Source: Terriglobia bacterium (GTDB lineage Bacteria; Acidobacteriota; Terriglobia; Bryobacterales; Bryobacteraceae). Taken from it: a stretch of DNA of 64,000 nt. The translations under genes were made by a program, and so were the position numbers. The stretch spans positions 1-64,000 of the forward strand of contig PSRJ01000324.1 of NCBI GenBank assembly GCA_003175985.1, read 5' to 3'. The notes under the pieces are model-generated. The model worked only from the letters and a program-made list of their open reading frames with translations, searched no databases and was not told the origin of the DNA. Below are positions 15,727 through 25,151 of this stretch, piece after piece (the first letter of the stretch is position 1; each line of letters begins with the position of its first letter).

Positions 15727-18699
15727 ATGGTCTTAATGCGAAGGGTGTGGTGTTTGCTGGCGGCAGCCATGTGGATGGCACTGACTGCATCGGCCCAGTC
15801 CACCACCGGAACAATTCGCGGTGTCCTTACCGATGATTCCGGGGCGGTGATCCCCGGCGCCAACGTGTCCGTAGCCGGGAACGGGATCGAACGAGCTGCC
15901 GGCACCCAGGTGGATGGGAGCTTTGCCGTGAGCGGCCTGGCTCCGGGACCCTACTCCGTACACGTCGTGTTTCCGGGGTTTACCCCGTTTAATGCCAATG
16001 TCAATGTCAATGCCGGCACGGCCATTCAGGTACCGATCCGTCTCGCACTAATTGCCGAAAGACAGCAGGTGACCGTTCAGGGGGATCCGGGCCCATCGGT
16101 CAGCGTGGAAGCGGATAATAACGCCACCGCCCTGGTTCTGCGCGGCCAGGATCTCGAAGCGCTTCCGGACAACCCGGACGATCTGCAGGATGCGTTACAG
16201 GCCCTGGCGGGACCCGCTGCGGGCCCGAATGGGAGCCAGGTTTTCGTCGACGGATTCAGCGGCGGCGCCATACCGCCCAAAGAAGCCATCCGCGAGATTC
16301 GCATCAACCAGAACCCATTCTCGGCCGAGTATGACAAGATCGGCATGGGCCGCATCGAGATTCTTACCAAGCCCGGAACCGATAAATACCACGCCACTGC
16401 CTTCATGAATTACGGAAACGGGATCTTCAACGCGCGGAACCCGTTCTCCAGCAACAAACCCGATTTCTCGAACAAGATGTTCGGCGGTAATCTCAGCGGC
16501 CCATTCACGAAGCATGGTTCGTTTTTTTTGACGGCCGACGAACGCTATATCGACAACAACGCGGTTATTCATGCCACCACGATTGATGAGGCGACCCTGC
16601 ATGCTGTCGCGTTCAACCGGTCGGTACTCGCTCCATTTCGTAACACGTATGTAAATCCCAGAGTGGATTATCAACTCAGCCCCAATCACACGCTGGTGGC
16701 ACGGTATCAGTTCGTCACCTGGGCTCAGGATGCTGCGGGAATCGGTCAGTTCAGTTTACCGAGCCGAGCCTATGCCAGCGATCTCACCGAACACAGCGCG
16801 CAGTTCACGGAAACAGCGATTCTGGGCGCCAAAGCAGTGAACGAAACGCGCTTCGAGTTCACTCGCACGCAAACCAGCCAGAACGGGGACAACTCGATTC
16901 CCACAGTGGTGGTGAGCGCCGCTTTCATTGGCGGCGGCGCTCAAATCGGGCATAGCGATAACGATCTGCGCCACCTCGAGCTGCAAAACTACACGACGGT
17001 TACTCATAACACTCACACCATTCGTTTCGGTGCGCGACTGCGCCGGGACACGCTGGAGAACCGCTCGCCGCAGAACTTCGGCGGAACCTTCACCTTCTTC
17101 GGCGTCGCCGTGGCCCCGCTTCTCGACAGCCAGGATCATTTGATTTTCACCGCTCCCGAACAGCCCGCTTTGGGGCCGATCAACTCCCTCGAGCAATATC
17201 GCCGTACTCTGGTGGGCCAGAGTCTCGGATATTCGCCCGCGCTAATTAGGGCGCTGGGAGGGGGCGCCAGCCAGTTCTCCATTTCAACGGGAAACCCACT
17301 TACCTCGGTAAAGCAATTCGACGCAGGCGTGTTTGCGCAGGATGACTGGCGCATGCGGCCGAATCTGACGTTGAGCCTGGGGTTGCGGTTTGAGGGACAG
17401 ACCAATATCCACGACTGGACTGATTTTGCTCCGCGTATTGGCATCGCATGGGCGCCCGGCTCCGCCCGCAACGGCCGCCAGAAAACTGTGATACGCGCCG
17501 GCGCCGGCATTTTCTACGATCGCGTCGCGGAGGCCGTTATCTTGCAAAGCCACCGCTTTAATGGCACCAATCAGCAGCAGTACGTAGTACAAAATCCGGA
17601 CTTCTTTCCCAACATACCCTCAACCGACAGTTTGACTGCGCAGAACGCGGTGGCGACATCCTACGGACTGGATCACAATCTCCGCTCTCTATATCTCCTG
17701 CAAAGCGCCATCGGCGTGGAAAGGCAACTGCCGCTGAACACCACCGTTGCCATTACGTTTACCAACACGCGCGGCTCGCACCTGCTGCAAACGGTGGATA
17801 TCAACACGCCAGTTCCCGGCCTGGGTGTACGCCCTTACACGGGCCTGGGAAACCTGTTTCTGTACGAATCCGGCGGCATCCTGCGGCAGAACATGATGGT
17901 GATCAACTTCAGCAGCCGTCTGAAGCGCGGGTTTGCGCTTTTCGGCAATTACTCGCTGAGTTCGATAAACAGCGACGTTGATAACGGCGGCGCCCCGTCG
18001 AACCCTTACGATTTCAAGCAGGATTATGGGCGCTCCTCGCTGGAGCGACGACATCGCGTGCAGTTGGTCGGCTCATTCGGGACACCGCTGCGGTTCCGCA
18101 TCAGCCCGTTCATTATTCTGCAATCGGGAACTCCCTATAACCTGATCGTGGGTCAGGACCTGAACGGCGATACCCTGCCCCTGGACCGGCCCGCATTCGC
18201 GAGCGACCTGAGCCGAAAAACGGTCCGGGTCACTTCTCTCGGTGCCTTCGATGCCTCGCCTGTCGCCGGGGAAGTGATCGTGCCGCGCAATTACCTGACC
18301 GGCGCGGGTCTGATTTCACTCAACGTGCGGGTCGCCCGTACCTTCGCTTTTGGCAACAGGAATACAGTCGCCTCGGCCGGAAGCGGCGCCTTGGCGTCCA
18401 TGCGTTTTGGCCAGGGAGGGGCGGCGGCTGCCGGTGGAGGCCGTCTGGGTGATGGCAGTCTCGCGGCCAATCTGCTGGACGGCGCAAGCGAAAAGCGGTT
18501 CACGCTGACTTTTTCCGTGATTGTGGCGAACATTATCAATCACGTGAACCCCGGCGGTTACGTGGGTGCACTGCTTTCGCCACTTTTTAGCGAGGCCACC
18601 ATGCTTAATGGCGGCTTCGCGGGCGGCATCGGGGGAGGCGCTTTTGGATCTCCGGCCAACAACCGGCGCCTGGAATTCCAAACGCGCTTCGCGTTTTGA
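15727..18699 (+). CDS. TonB-dependent receptor with carboxypeptidase-regulatory domain
   Basis: Outer-membrane protein of 990 residues. Signal peptide to about residue 24 (LTASAQS), then a carboxypeptidase-regulatory-like beta-sandwich (TTGTIRGVLTDDSGAVIPGA, about 26-110). A plug-like region follows and then a long beta-barrel ending in the terminal phenylalanine of RLEFQTRFAF, the BAM recognition end. This Oar-type architecture is greatly expanded in Acidobacteria and imports large substrates, often sugars or oligomers, with energy from TonB. A possible partner TonB protein is at 30584. The WbuC-like cupin gene starts three bases after its stop. The cargo cannot be deduced. Confidence 0.9.
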   Translation: MVLMRRVWCLLAAAMWMALTASAQSTTGTIRGVLTDDSGAVIPGANVSVAGNGIERAAGTQVDGSFAVSGLAPGPYSVHVVFPGFTPFNANVNVNAGTAIQVPIRLALIAERQQVTVQGDPGPSVSVEADNNATALVLRGQDLEALPDNPDDLQDALQALAGPAAGPNGSQVFVDGFSGGAIPPKEAIREIRINQNPFSAEYDKIGMGRIEILTKPGTDKYHATAFMNYGNGIFNARNPFSSNKPDFSNKMFGGNLSGPFTKHGSFFLTADERYIDNNAVIHATTIDEATLHAVAFNRSVLAPFRNTYVNPRVDYQLSPNHTLVARYQFVTWAQDAAGIGQFSLPSRAYASDLTEHSAQFTETAILGAKAVNETRFEFTRTQTSQNGDNSIPTVVVSAAFIGGGAQIGHSDNDLRHLELQNYTTVTHNTHTIRFGARLRRDTLENRSPQNFGGTFTFFGVAVAPLLDSQDHLIFTAPEQPALGPINSLEQYRRTLVGQSLGYSPALIRALGGGASQFSISTGNPLTSVKQFDAGVFAQDDWRMRPNLTLSLGLRFEGQTNIHDWTDFAPRIGIAWAPGSARNGRQKTVIRAGAGIFYDRVAEAVILQSHRFNGTNQQQYVVQNPDFFPNIPSTDSLTAQNAVATSYGLDHNLRSLYLLQSAIGVERQLPLNTTVAITFTNTRGSHLLQTVDINTPVPGLGVRPYTGLGNLFLYESGGILRQNMMVINFSSRLKRGFALFGNYSLSSINSDVDNGGAPSNPYDFKQDYGRSSLERRHRVQLVGSFGTPLRFRISPFIILQSGTPYNLIVGQDLNGDTLPLDRPAFASDLSRKTVRVTSLGAFDASPVAGEVIVPRNYLTGAGLISLNVRVARTFAFGNRNTVASAGSGALASMRFGQGGAAAAGGGRLGDGSLAANLLDGASEKRFTLTFSVIVANIINHVNPGGYVGALLSPLFSEATMLNGGFAGGIGGGAFGSPANNRRLEFQTRFAF

Positions 18700-18702
18700 C
18701 CA

Positions 18703-19179
18703 GTGCCCGTCCAGTTGATTACCCGGAGCCTGTTTGACGAGACGGCGCGCCGTGCCGCCCAATCGCATCGCCGCCGCATGAACCACAATTTCCACGCGGC
18801 GCCCACCGACAATCCGCACCGCTTTCTGAACGTCCTGCTCGAAAAAACATATATCAGGCCCCACCGCCACCTGGAGCCGCCCAAATCCGAGACGTTTCTC
18901 GTGCTGGAGGGAGAAGTGGCTTTCTTCCAGTTCGATGACAACGGGACGGTTGCGGCATCCTATTCGCTGGGGCCGGATCAAGAAGCCTTGGGGATCGATG
19001 TGCCGCCGGGTGTATGGCACACACTCACCGCTGTTTCGCCGCACGCGATCTGCTTCGAGGTGAAGCCGGGGCCCTGGGAACCGGCCACGGACAAGGAGTT
19101 TGCACCCTGGGCGCCGGACGAAGGAAATCCGGAAGCAGGCGTTTGGTTACAGGGACTGCTGGAATCGTTTGCGCGCTAG
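18703..19179 (+). CDS. WbuC-family cupin
   Basis: Cupin-fold protein of 158 residues starting with GTG at 18703. The N-terminal part has RRRMNHNFHA, and the metal site residues appear in RPHRHLEPPKSETFLVLEGE (HxH plus E), with a second motif near VPPGVWHTLTA. This matches WbuC, an accessory protein found in O-antigen and polysaccharide clusters whose reaction is not settled. It lies three bases after the TonB-dependent receptor gene and may be co-translated with it, an unusual partnership. The C-terminal WLQGLLESFAR may pack on the barrel. Confidence 0.85.
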   Translation: MPVQLITRSLFDETARRAAQSHRRRMNHNFHAAPTDNPHRFLNVLLEKTYIRPHRHLEPPKSETFLVLEGEVAFFQFDDNGTVAASYSLGPDQEALGIDVPPGVWHTLTAVSPHAICFEVKPGPWEPATDKEFAPWAPDEGNPEAGVWLQGLLESFAR

Positions 19180-19277
19180 TGGACGAAAGATACCTCGCCC
19201 CGGCCACGGTGGTGGATTAGCATGAAATTGGTCGTCCGGCGTGCGAAAGAGCACGTCGAATCTTCAGCGGTCGTGCC

Positions 19278-20447
19278 TTACCTCGGTGTATCATCCCTCC
19301 TAACGAGGCTCGACCGCTTTTTTTGTTTTCCTCGCAGGGTTCCTTCCAGTATCCAGAGAATCAGGCCCATAAACAGCACCAGCAGAGGGTCGGTGATCTC
19401 TGGAGTCCGGCCCGGCAAATAGCGCTGCGCCCACTCGAGACCGGCAAGCGCCGCCACGATCAGGGCAGTGGCTTGCGCGTACGGCCAGCGGCGCATGTGA
19501 ACCAGCCAAATCGCCGAGCCGTAGTAGAAGACTTTGCCGAACAACACGATCGTTGCCGGTTGGCGCGGGGCGCCCAAAGAACCGGCGAACGGGATCCAGA
19601 GGAAGGATTGCGGAGTCGCGGCAAAGCGAAAGGGATCCAGTTCGCGCACGATCAAGGCCGAGAGCATCATCCAGAGACCAGTCTGAAGGCGGGTCTTCTC
19701 CCCCACCAGCGGCCACAGGATCAGAGCGAGTGCCGCGCCGCAAAAATCGTTGATGGTGGGCGTCCGACCCGCAATAAAGATGCGCAGCGGCAACGACAAC
19801 ATCGCAAGGGCCAATACCACGGAACCTGAGCCTTCCAGGAACGCGTGCAGCAGGAGTCCCGCTACAAACCAACCCGCGGCTATGGTCCAGACCTCGGCGA
19901 AATGGAATCCGCCGGCGGTAATCAGACTTCCCAATGCAGAGCGCAGCCGCGTCCGGCTCAGGACCGGATAGAACGGATAAAGCTGGTAGACGAACCAGCA
20001 CAGCAACAGCGCCAGGGCCGGTCGTTCGGCGGTGCTCCGGCGGCTGGCAAACCGCTGCAAGCTGGCGCCGCCTGCCAGCGCGGCCGCAGCTCCACAGACC
20101 GTCCCGAACGTGTTGGTGGTCACGTCCAAAAGACTGGAGTCGCGCCGGGCATCATATACCTGCAGAAGTTCGATAGAGACGGAAAGCGCTACTCCGAGCA
20201 ACACCGCCGCCCCCAACGCCACGGCGCGCGAATAGCGCCGGGAAGCCGCCAGGAAAGCCGTTGCGCCTAGCGGAAGATACAGCAGCACATTGGTAGCGAT
20301 GTCGCGCAGAACGAAGCGGTTCAGGTGCCTGGGCCAGGAGTGCAAGAGGATCGGAACCGGATTGCCGGCGCGATGAAAATCAAACGCCCAGGGATAGAGG
20401 GAGCCGTAGATGATCAGCCCGATGACCAGCAGCAGTAGCGCGGTCAC
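19278..20447 (-). CDS. VanZ-family membrane protein, long form
   Basis: Membrane protein of 389 residues with about ten hydrophobic helices. The first half is VanZ-like: GSLYPWAFDF, then RDIATNVLLYLPLGA and SIELLQVYDARRDSSLLDV and TNTFGTVCGAAAA, the family's core motif order. The second half adds about five more helices, so it is twice the usual VanZ length. VanZ confers low-level teicoplanin resistance in enterococci; the bacterial role elsewhere is unknown. The start is GTG at 20447, overlapping the upstream gene's stop (GTGA), although the frame is open further upstream. It is the last gene of the translation/SRP cluster. Confidence 0.82.
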   Translation of the reverse strand: MTALLLLVIGLIIYGSLYPWAFDFHRAGNPVPILLHSWPRHLNRFVLRDIATNVLLYLPLGATAFLAASRRYSRAVALGAAVLLGVALSVSIELLQVYDARRDSSLLDVTTNTFGTVCGAAAALAGGASLQRFASRRSTAERPALALLLCWFVYQLYPFYPVLSRTRLRSALGSLITAGGFHFAEVWTIAAGWFVAGLLLHAFLEGSGSVVLALAMLSLPLRIFIAGRTPTINDFCGAALALILWPLVGEKTRLQTGLWMMLSALIVRELDPFRFAATPQSFLWIPFAGSLGAPRQPATIVLFGKVFYYGSAIWLVHMRRWPYAQATALIVAALAGLEWAQRYLPGRTPEITDPLLVLFMGLILWILEGTLRGKQKKRSSLVRRDDTPR

Positions 20448-20779
20448 GAACGTTTCGCGAAACGGCGAAGGCGAAAAATCTCTACGAAGGAAATATACAG
20501 ATTCACCACGCCAAGACCGCTGACCGCCCCGCGAAAATATGTGTTCGTCCAGTACCGATGCCACTCCGGCACGAGGCCCGAGAAGTAGTTGTTCTCCCAG
20601 TATTGGGTCCACGGGAAAATGAGGAGGTAAAGTCCGATCTCGAGGCAGAAGGTAATCAGCAGAACGGCCGACAACTTGTGATACCAGCGATAAACGGGCC
20701 GCTCGACGGGCACTGGTCCGGGGGTGGCCTCTTGCGTCGCCGGCAAGCCGCCTTGCCCGCGGGGCTCGTCAGGCATCAT
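20444..20779 (-). CDS. Small membrane protein of unknown function
   Basis: Protein of 111 residues with two hydrophobic helices (about 34-55, LSAVLLITFCLEIGLYLLIF, and 83-100) and the motif FPWTQYWENNYFSGLVPEW between them. The first 25 residues are polar and Pro/Gly-rich. It overlaps rnhB at ATGA and the VanZ gene at GTGA, so it is translated within the cluster. I do not recognise the family; the aromatic loop suggests a periplasmic or lateral protein contact. Its place between rnhB and vanZ points to a small envelope add-on to a housekeeping operon. Confidence 0.7.
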   Translation of the reverse strand: MMPDEPRGQGGLPATQEATPGPVPVERPVYRWYHKLSAVLLITFCLEIGLYLLIFPWTQYWENNYFSGLVPEWHRYWTNTYFRGAVSGLGVVNLYISFVEIFRLRRFAKRS

Positions 20780-21462
20780 TGAGCGACCGCCGTACCGAAC
20801 AACTCCAGTTGCTGCGAGCTTTCCACGGGGAACAACGAATGCATACGAACCGGCTCGAAGCTCATGCGGTGCAGCGGCGAAGGGCCGTGTTGCTCGATTG
20901 CTTTGAGATGATCGGGCGTGGAATATCCTTTATTGGATGCCAGGCCATATTGCGGAAAGACCTTGTCCCAGACGCGCATGCAGGCGTCGCGCTGCACCTT
21001 GGCCACGATGGACGCGGCGGCAATCGCATGGCAGCGCGCATCGCCTTTGATCAGGGGGCGTTGGGGAACAGGAAGTTCGAGGGGCACAGCGTCGATCAGG
21101 AGAAAGTCCGGCTGCGGATGCAACCGGCCGACGGCCGTCCGCATCGCGATGCGCGACGCCTGGTAGATGTTCACGGCATCAATCGTGGCAGCGTCCACAG
21201 CAGCTATCGCCCATGCAATGGCGCGCGCGCGGACGCGCTCCGCCAGCACCTCGCGGCGTTCGGGCTCGAGCAGTTTGCTGTCGTTCAATCCACGAATCGG
21301 CCGGTCCGGGGAGAGGATCACAGCAGCCGCAAAAACCGGGCCGAAAAGCGAGCCGCGGCCCACTTCATCGATTCCCGCGACCGCGTGAAAGCCACGCGCA
21401 TGCAGTTCCCGTTCGAACGCCGAATCACACCGGAATTTGCCACCCGCTGTTTCGGGTCGCAT
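20776..21462 (-). CDS. rnhB: Ribonuclease HII
   Basis: Enzyme of 228 residues that cleaves RNA in RNA-DNA hybrids and removes misincorporated ribonucleotides. The active-site block [13 protein letters not shown] is at residues 30-42 with the two catalytic acids D32 and E33. Then [26 protein letters not shown] (third acid D) and the C-terminal [14 protein letters not shown] complete the family pattern. ATG 21462 follows 13 bases after rplS. The order trmD-rplS-rnhB is common in bacteria. The stop overlaps the start of the 111-residue gene by four bases. Confidence 0.95.
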   Translation of the reverse strand: MRPETAGGKFRCDSAFERELHARGFHAVAGIDEVGRGSLFGPVFAAAVILSPDRPIRGLNDSKLLEPERREVLAERVRARAIAWAIAAVDAATIDAVNIYQASRIAMRTAVGRLHPQPDFLLIDAVPLELPVPQRPLIKGDARCHAIAAASIVAKVQRDACMRVWDKVFPQYGLASNKGYSTPDHLKAIEQHGPSPLHRMSFEPVRMHSLFPVESSQQLELFGTAVAQ

Positions 21463-21475
21463 GAGAAGCCCGCGA

Positions 21476-21823
21476 TTACTCGCGCTCGCGAAGACGGGCA
21501 GCCTTACCCTTTAATCCGCGCAGATAATACAGCTTTGCTCTGCGGACACGGCCTGTGCGGACGACATCGATATGGTCGATCACCTTGGCGTGAACCGGGA
21601 AGATACGTTCTACACCCTGGCCGAAACTGACCTTTCGGACGGTGACACTTTCACCCAGCCCGGTATTATTGCGCGCGATGACAGTGCCTTCAAATGCCTG
21701 GAGGCGCTCTTTATCGCCTTCCTTGATCTTCACGTGCACGCGGATCGTATCGCCAGGGCGAAAGACGGGGATGTCGCTGCGCTTATTCTTCTGTATAAAT
21801 TTCGTCAACAACGCGTTCTGCAT
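21476..21823 (-). CDS. rplS: 50S ribosomal protein L19
   Basis: Ribosomal protein of 115 residues, the usual size. Signature blocks include [40 protein letters not shown] and [20 protein letters not shown], with the C-terminal [17 protein letters not shown]. It lies at the subunit interface of the 70S ribosome. It begins [11 protein letters not shown] and sits ten bases after trmD, before rnhB, the classical order in the trmD operon. Confidence 0.97.
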   Translation of the reverse strand: MQNALLTKFIQKNKRSDIPVFRPGDTIRVHVKIKEGDKERLQAFEGTVIARNNTGLGESVTVRKVSFGQGVERIFPVHAKVIDHIDVVRTGRVRRAKLYYLRGLKGKAARLRERE

Positions 21824-21833
21824 GGCAATTTCC

Positions 21834-22583
21834 TTAATCCTCTATCTTACCGTGTGCGGTAGGGACTTCGCCCGACCCAGCCAGTTCGCGGTCTGACAAC
21901 AGGTCGGGCCGCAAGCGCGCCGTTTTTTCGAGAGCCTTCCGCTTGCGAAACTGCCGGATATCCTCGTGGTTGCCATTGAGCAGGATCTCGGGTGCTTTCC
22001 ATCCCCGAAAATCGGCCGGACGCGTCCAATGGGGACAATCCAGCATTCCCTCGCCATGTCCAGTGTCTTGGAACGATTCGAAAGCGGCCGAGGTCTCATT
22101 GCCCAGAACTCCGGGCACCAGCCGAGCAACGGCATCGACGACGACTGCGGCGGCCAGTTCCCCTCCGCTTAAGACATAACTTCCGATGGAGATCTCTTCG
22201 TCCGCAAGATGCTCCGCCACGCGCTCGTCCACACCTTCGTACCGGCCGCAAATCAGCAGGAGTTCCGATTGAGCGGCGAGGCGATTGGCTTTGGCTTGAT
22301 CGAACAGCCGTCCCTGTGCGGAAAGCAGCACGATCCGCCGGGCCGGGGTTCGCTCCGGGCAAATCGTCTCTACGGCTTGGAAAATGGGCCCGGGTTTCAT
22401 CACCATCCCCTGCCCGCCTCCGAACGGCCGGTCGTCCACGGTTTTGTGGCGGTCATGAGTCCAATCCCGAAGGTTATGGATGCGAATATCAACCAACCCG
22501 GCATCGCACGCCCGTTTCACCACTCCATGCGCGAAAGGCCCCTGAAAGAAATCGGGAAAGATGGTGAGGATGTGGAAGATCAT
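21834..22583 (-). CDS. trmD: tRNA (guanine-N1-)-methyltransferase
   Basis: Enzyme of 249 residues that methylates G37 of tRNAs using SAM, preventing frameshifts. It has the SPOUT trefoil-knot signatures [14 protein letters not shown] and [14 protein letters not shown], preceded by [16 protein letters not shown] 22583 begins [13 protein letters not shown], the TrmD start; it lies within the rimM stop (ATGA, 22580-22583). The frame stays open upstream within rimM, but that part is not homologous. It is placed between rimM and rplS as in most bacteria. Confidence 0.96.
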   Translation of the reverse strand: MIFHILTIFPDFFQGPFAHGVVKRACDAGLVDIRIHNLRDWTHDRHKTVDDRPFGGGQGMVMKPGPIFQAVETICPERTPARRIVLLSAQGRLFDQAKANRLAAQSELLLICGRYEGVDERVAEHLADEEISIGSYVLSGGELAAAVVVDAVARLVPGVLGNETSAAFESFQDTGHGEGMLDCPHWTRPADFRGWKAPEILLNGNHEDIRQFRKRKALEKTARLRPDLLSDRELAGSGEVPTAHGKIED

Positions 22584-23098
22584 GCCGGGTTCAAGTTCTT
22601 GAGACCTTCGGGCAAATCGACAATGATCCTGCCGGCGGCCGGGTCGATTTCCACGCAGATCGAACGGGCGAATGGGATCAGCGTTCCGTTGTCGAGCACC
22701 AGAAGGCCGGAGCCTCCGGCGTCCTCCCAATCCACAACGCGCCCCAATGACTCCCCCGAACGTTGTTCCACGATTTCACATCCCATCAGATCCGACTGAA
22801 AAAACTCACCCGGCTCCAGAGCCGTCCGCTCGCCGATGGGAACACGGACTTCGGCTCCGCGCAGTTTCTCCGCTTCGGAAATATTGTCGATTCCACGGAA
22901 TTTCAGAATGAGGGAGGTGTCGTGAAACCAGGCGGACTCCACCTCATGCCGTTCTCCCGAACCGAACAAGTATACCTGGCGCAGATTCTGATATCGTTCC
23001 GGATTGCTGCTGAGCGGCAGGGCGAAAACTTCGCCACGGTTGCCGCGGGTCCTTCCCACTACGGCAACCGTGACCCACTCCCCTTCGGGTGAGTTCAC
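22580..23098 (-). CDS. rimM: Ribosome maturation factor RimM
   Basis: Assembly factor of 172 residues for the 30S subunit head, binding S19. The N-terminal beta-barrel carries [18 protein letters not shown] and the C-terminal PRC-barrel carries [15 protein letters not shown] and [16 protein letters not shown], then the characteristic [19 protein letters not shown] ending. The start is GTG 23098, overlapping the khpA stop by four bases (GTGA). The normal PxGIRG turn reads TRGNRGEV here, which is a small deviation. Confidence 0.94.
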   Translation of the reverse strand: MNSPEGEWVTVAVVGRTRGNRGEVFALPLSSNPERYQNLRQVYLFGSGERHEVESAWFHDTSLILKFRGIDNISEAEKLRGAEVRVPIGERTALEPGEFFQSDLMGCEIVEQRSGESLGRVVDWEDAGGSGLLVLDNGTLIPFARSICVEIDPAAGRIIVDLPEGLKNLNPA

Positions 23099-23325
23099 TC
23101 GAGAATTTCCAGCGTAAAGCGGCGGTTCAATTTCATGCCGGCGGCACCGAGAATGGTGCGGATGGACCGGGCCGTGCGCCCTTGTTTGCCAATCACTTTT
23201 CCCAGATCGCTGGGTGCGACCTTCAATTCCAGCACGGTGACCTGCTCCCCCTCCACAACCCTCACAGCGACTTCTTCCGGGATGTCAACCAGAGCTTTCG
23301 CAATATCTTCGATCAACTGTTTCAT
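23095..23325 (-). CDS. khpA: KH-domain RNA-binding protein KhpA
   Basis: Single KH domain of 76 residues. It has the nucleic-acid-gripping GxxG loop in [19 protein letters not shown] and begins [19 protein letters not shown], the KhpA start. In Gram-positive bacteria KhpA with KhpB regulates RNA and cell division; the same gene sits between rpsP and rimM in many phyla, as here. GGAGG lies about nine bases before ATG 23325. The 120 bases separating it from rpsP are the only real gap within the cluster. Confidence 0.93.
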   Translation of the reverse strand: MKQLIEDIAKALVDIPEEVAVRVVEGEQVTVLELKVAPSDLGKVIGKQGRTARSIRTILGAAGMKLNRRFTLEILE

Positions 23326-23445
23326 CCACCCCGCCTCCTACAGCACATAGTATCGCGAAGGAATCGGGGCGCAGGCGCGTAATTGATTGGTCACAAGCCG
23401 CCTTGTCGTTCTGTTCCTTACAGTTAGGGGCCGGGGTTGTTCGAA

Positions 23446-23703
23446 TCAAGCCGCAGGTTGACCCGCCGCGGCCGGGTTCTGTGCAACCAGGCGCTTCACG
23501 GTGTCCGACATCTGCGCGCCGTTTTTTGTCCAGTACTCCAGCCGGTCGTGCTGTAGCACTACAGCCGCCGGTTTGCTGAGCGGATTATAATGCCCAATCA
23601 CTTCCAGGCTGCGGCCGTTGCGGGCGCGTTCCTTTTCGATCACCACCACCCGGTAGAACGGCTTCTTTTTGGCGCCAAACCGCGCCAGACGAATCATTAG
23701 CAT
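23446..23703 (-). CDS. rpsP: 30S ribosomal protein S16
   Basis: Ribosomal protein of 85 residues. It contains MIRLARFGAKKKPFYRVVV, then NGRSLEVIGHYNPL and the C-terminal DRLEYWTKNGAQMSDTVKRL, all S16 signatures. AAGGAG stands 11 bases before ATG 23703, which favours it over the internal ATG at 23697. It directly follows ffh (18 bases). S16 is needed for 30S assembly. Confidence 0.96.
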   Translation of the reverse strand: MLMIRLARFGAKKKPFYRVVVIEKERARNGRSLEVIGHYNPLSKPAAVVLQHDRLEYWTKNGAQMSDTVKRLVAQNPAAAGQPAA

Positions 23704-23721
23704 TAAGCTGGCAACTCCTTC

Positions 23722-25092
23722 TTATCCCGGCATCTGCCCAAAAGGGAATCCCGGCGGCAATTTCATTTTTCCAAACTTCTTCCCGAGCATTCCGCCCGAG
23801 AAGGTCTTCATCATCTTTCTTGCTTGCGCGTACTGCTTGAGCAACTGGTTGACTTCCTGCACCGACGTCCCGCTGCCCCTGGCAATCCTTCGGCGGCGGC
23901 TGCCGTTGATGATCATGTGGTTCGCCCGTTCCGAGGGAGTCATGGAGTCGATGATGGCGACCACGTGATTGATCTCGTTCTCATCGATCTTTACGTCCTT
24001 CAGTTCTTTGAGCATGCCCACTTTGGGCATCATGTCCAATAACGATCCGATCGGACCCAGCTTCCGCACCTGGCGCAATTGATCGCGAAAATCTTCGAGG
24101 GTGAAGTCGTTCTCGATCAGCTTGCGCTGCATCTCGACGGCCTTCTTCTGGTCGATTTCCGCGCTGGCCTTCTCGATCAGCGAGAGAATGTCTCCCATGC
24201 CCAGGATGCGATTGGCCACGCGATCGGGATGGAAGGGTTCGAGCGCGTCGAATTTTTCGCCCACGCCCACGAATTTGAGAGGCTGGCCGGTTACGCTGCG
24301 GATGGAAAGCGCCGCGCCTCCGCGGGCATCGCCATCCATTTTCGTAAGAATGACGCCGGTAATACCCAGGCGCTTGTGAAATTCATCAGCCGATTTCACC
24401 GCATCCTGCCCGGTCATGGCGTCGGCTACAAACAGGATTTCGACGGGATTGAGCTGCTGCTTGAGTTCCTGCAACTCCACCATCAGCTCGTCATCGATAT
24501 GCAGGCGTCCCGCGGTGTCCACCAGGACCACGTCTCGCCCCGATTGAACCGCCTCGCGCCGCGCTGCGGAAGCCAGCGCCAGCGGTAGCTTCTCTTCCGC
24601 CGTTCCTTCGTAAAGCGGCTGATTGATTTCCCGCGCGATGACTTTCAACTGTTCCCGCGCGGCAGGGCGATACACGTCTACCGACACCAGCAGAGGACGG
24701 TGGCCGTTCCGCGAGAGCCAACGCGCCAATTTACCGGCGCTGGTGGTTTTGCCGGATCCTTGGAGCCCGACAATCAGGAAAACGCTGGGCGGCTCGTTGG
24801 CAAAACGCAGCTTGGACTCGTGGCTGCCGAGGACCTTGATCAACTCCTCATTGACGATCTTGACGACTTGCTGCGTCGGCGAAAGAGATAGCAGCACCTC
24901 CTCGCCCATAGCCTTCGCTTTAATGTTCTCGATGAGTTGCTTGACGACCCGGAAATTGACGTCGGCTTCGAGCAGCGCCATGCGGATCTCGCGCAAGGCG
25001 GTTTCCATGTTCTCCGGCGTCAGTTTGCCTTCGCCGCGAAGGTTCTTAAAAACCCGCTGCAGTTTGTCAGATAGATTGTCGAACATGATCAT
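23722..25092 (-). CDS. ffh: Signal recognition particle protein Ffh
   Basis: GTPase of 456 residues that binds 4.5S RNA and signal sequences of membrane proteins. N domain to about 85, then G domain with GLQGSGKTTSAGKLARWL, the DTAGRLHIDD box, and TKMDGDARGGAALSIRSVTG. The M domain (from about 330) has the RNA-binding block NHMIINGSRRRRIARGSGTS and methionine-rich helices, ending in FGQMPG. The start is either ATG 25092 (MIMFDNL) or ATG 25086 (MFDNL, the family start). No Shine-Dalgarno is visible; a perfect 8-bp hairpin lies immediately upstream. It heads the translation cluster. Confidence 0.96.
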   Translation of the reverse strand: MIMFDNLSDKLQRVFKNLRGEGKLTPENMETALREIRMALLEADVNFRVVKQLIENIKAKAMGEEVLLSLSPTQQVVKIVNEELIKVLGSHESKLRFANEPPSVFLIVGLQGSGKTTSAGKLARWLSRNGHRPLLVSVDVYRPAAREQLKVIAREINQPLYEGTAEEKLPLALASAARREAVQSGRDVVLVDTAGRLHIDDELMVELQELKQQLNPVEILFVADAMTGQDAVKSADEFHKRLGITGVILTKMDGDARGGAALSIRSVTGQPLKFVGVGEKFDALEPFHPDRVANRILGMGDILSLIEKASAEIDQKKAVEMQRKLIENDFTLEDFRDQLRQVRKLGPIGSLLDMMPKVGMLKELKDVKIDENEINHVVAIIDSMTPSERANHMIINGSRRRRIARGSGTSVQEVNQLLKQYAQARKMMKTFSGGMLGKKFGKMKLPPGFPFGQMPG

Positions 25093-25093
25093 G

Positions 25094-25137
25094 CACGGGC
25101 ATAGCTGCCCGTGTTTTCAAGCGGTTTCACTATTATA
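25094..25137 (-). promoter_or_regulatory. -10 box and 5' hairpin of ffh
   Basis: On the minus strand a perfect TATAAT (25137-25132) lies about 40 bases before ffh, with no good -35 box. Between it and the start codon is an 8-bp perfect stem, CACGGGCA/TGCCCGTG (25094-25101 with 25106-25113), with a four-base loop, ending one base before the start ATG. On the plus strand the stem is followed by TTTT, but no plus-strand gene ends there. The stem could control access to the start codon. Confidence 0.55.
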
Positions 25138-25151
25138 ACGGGTTCCGAAGC

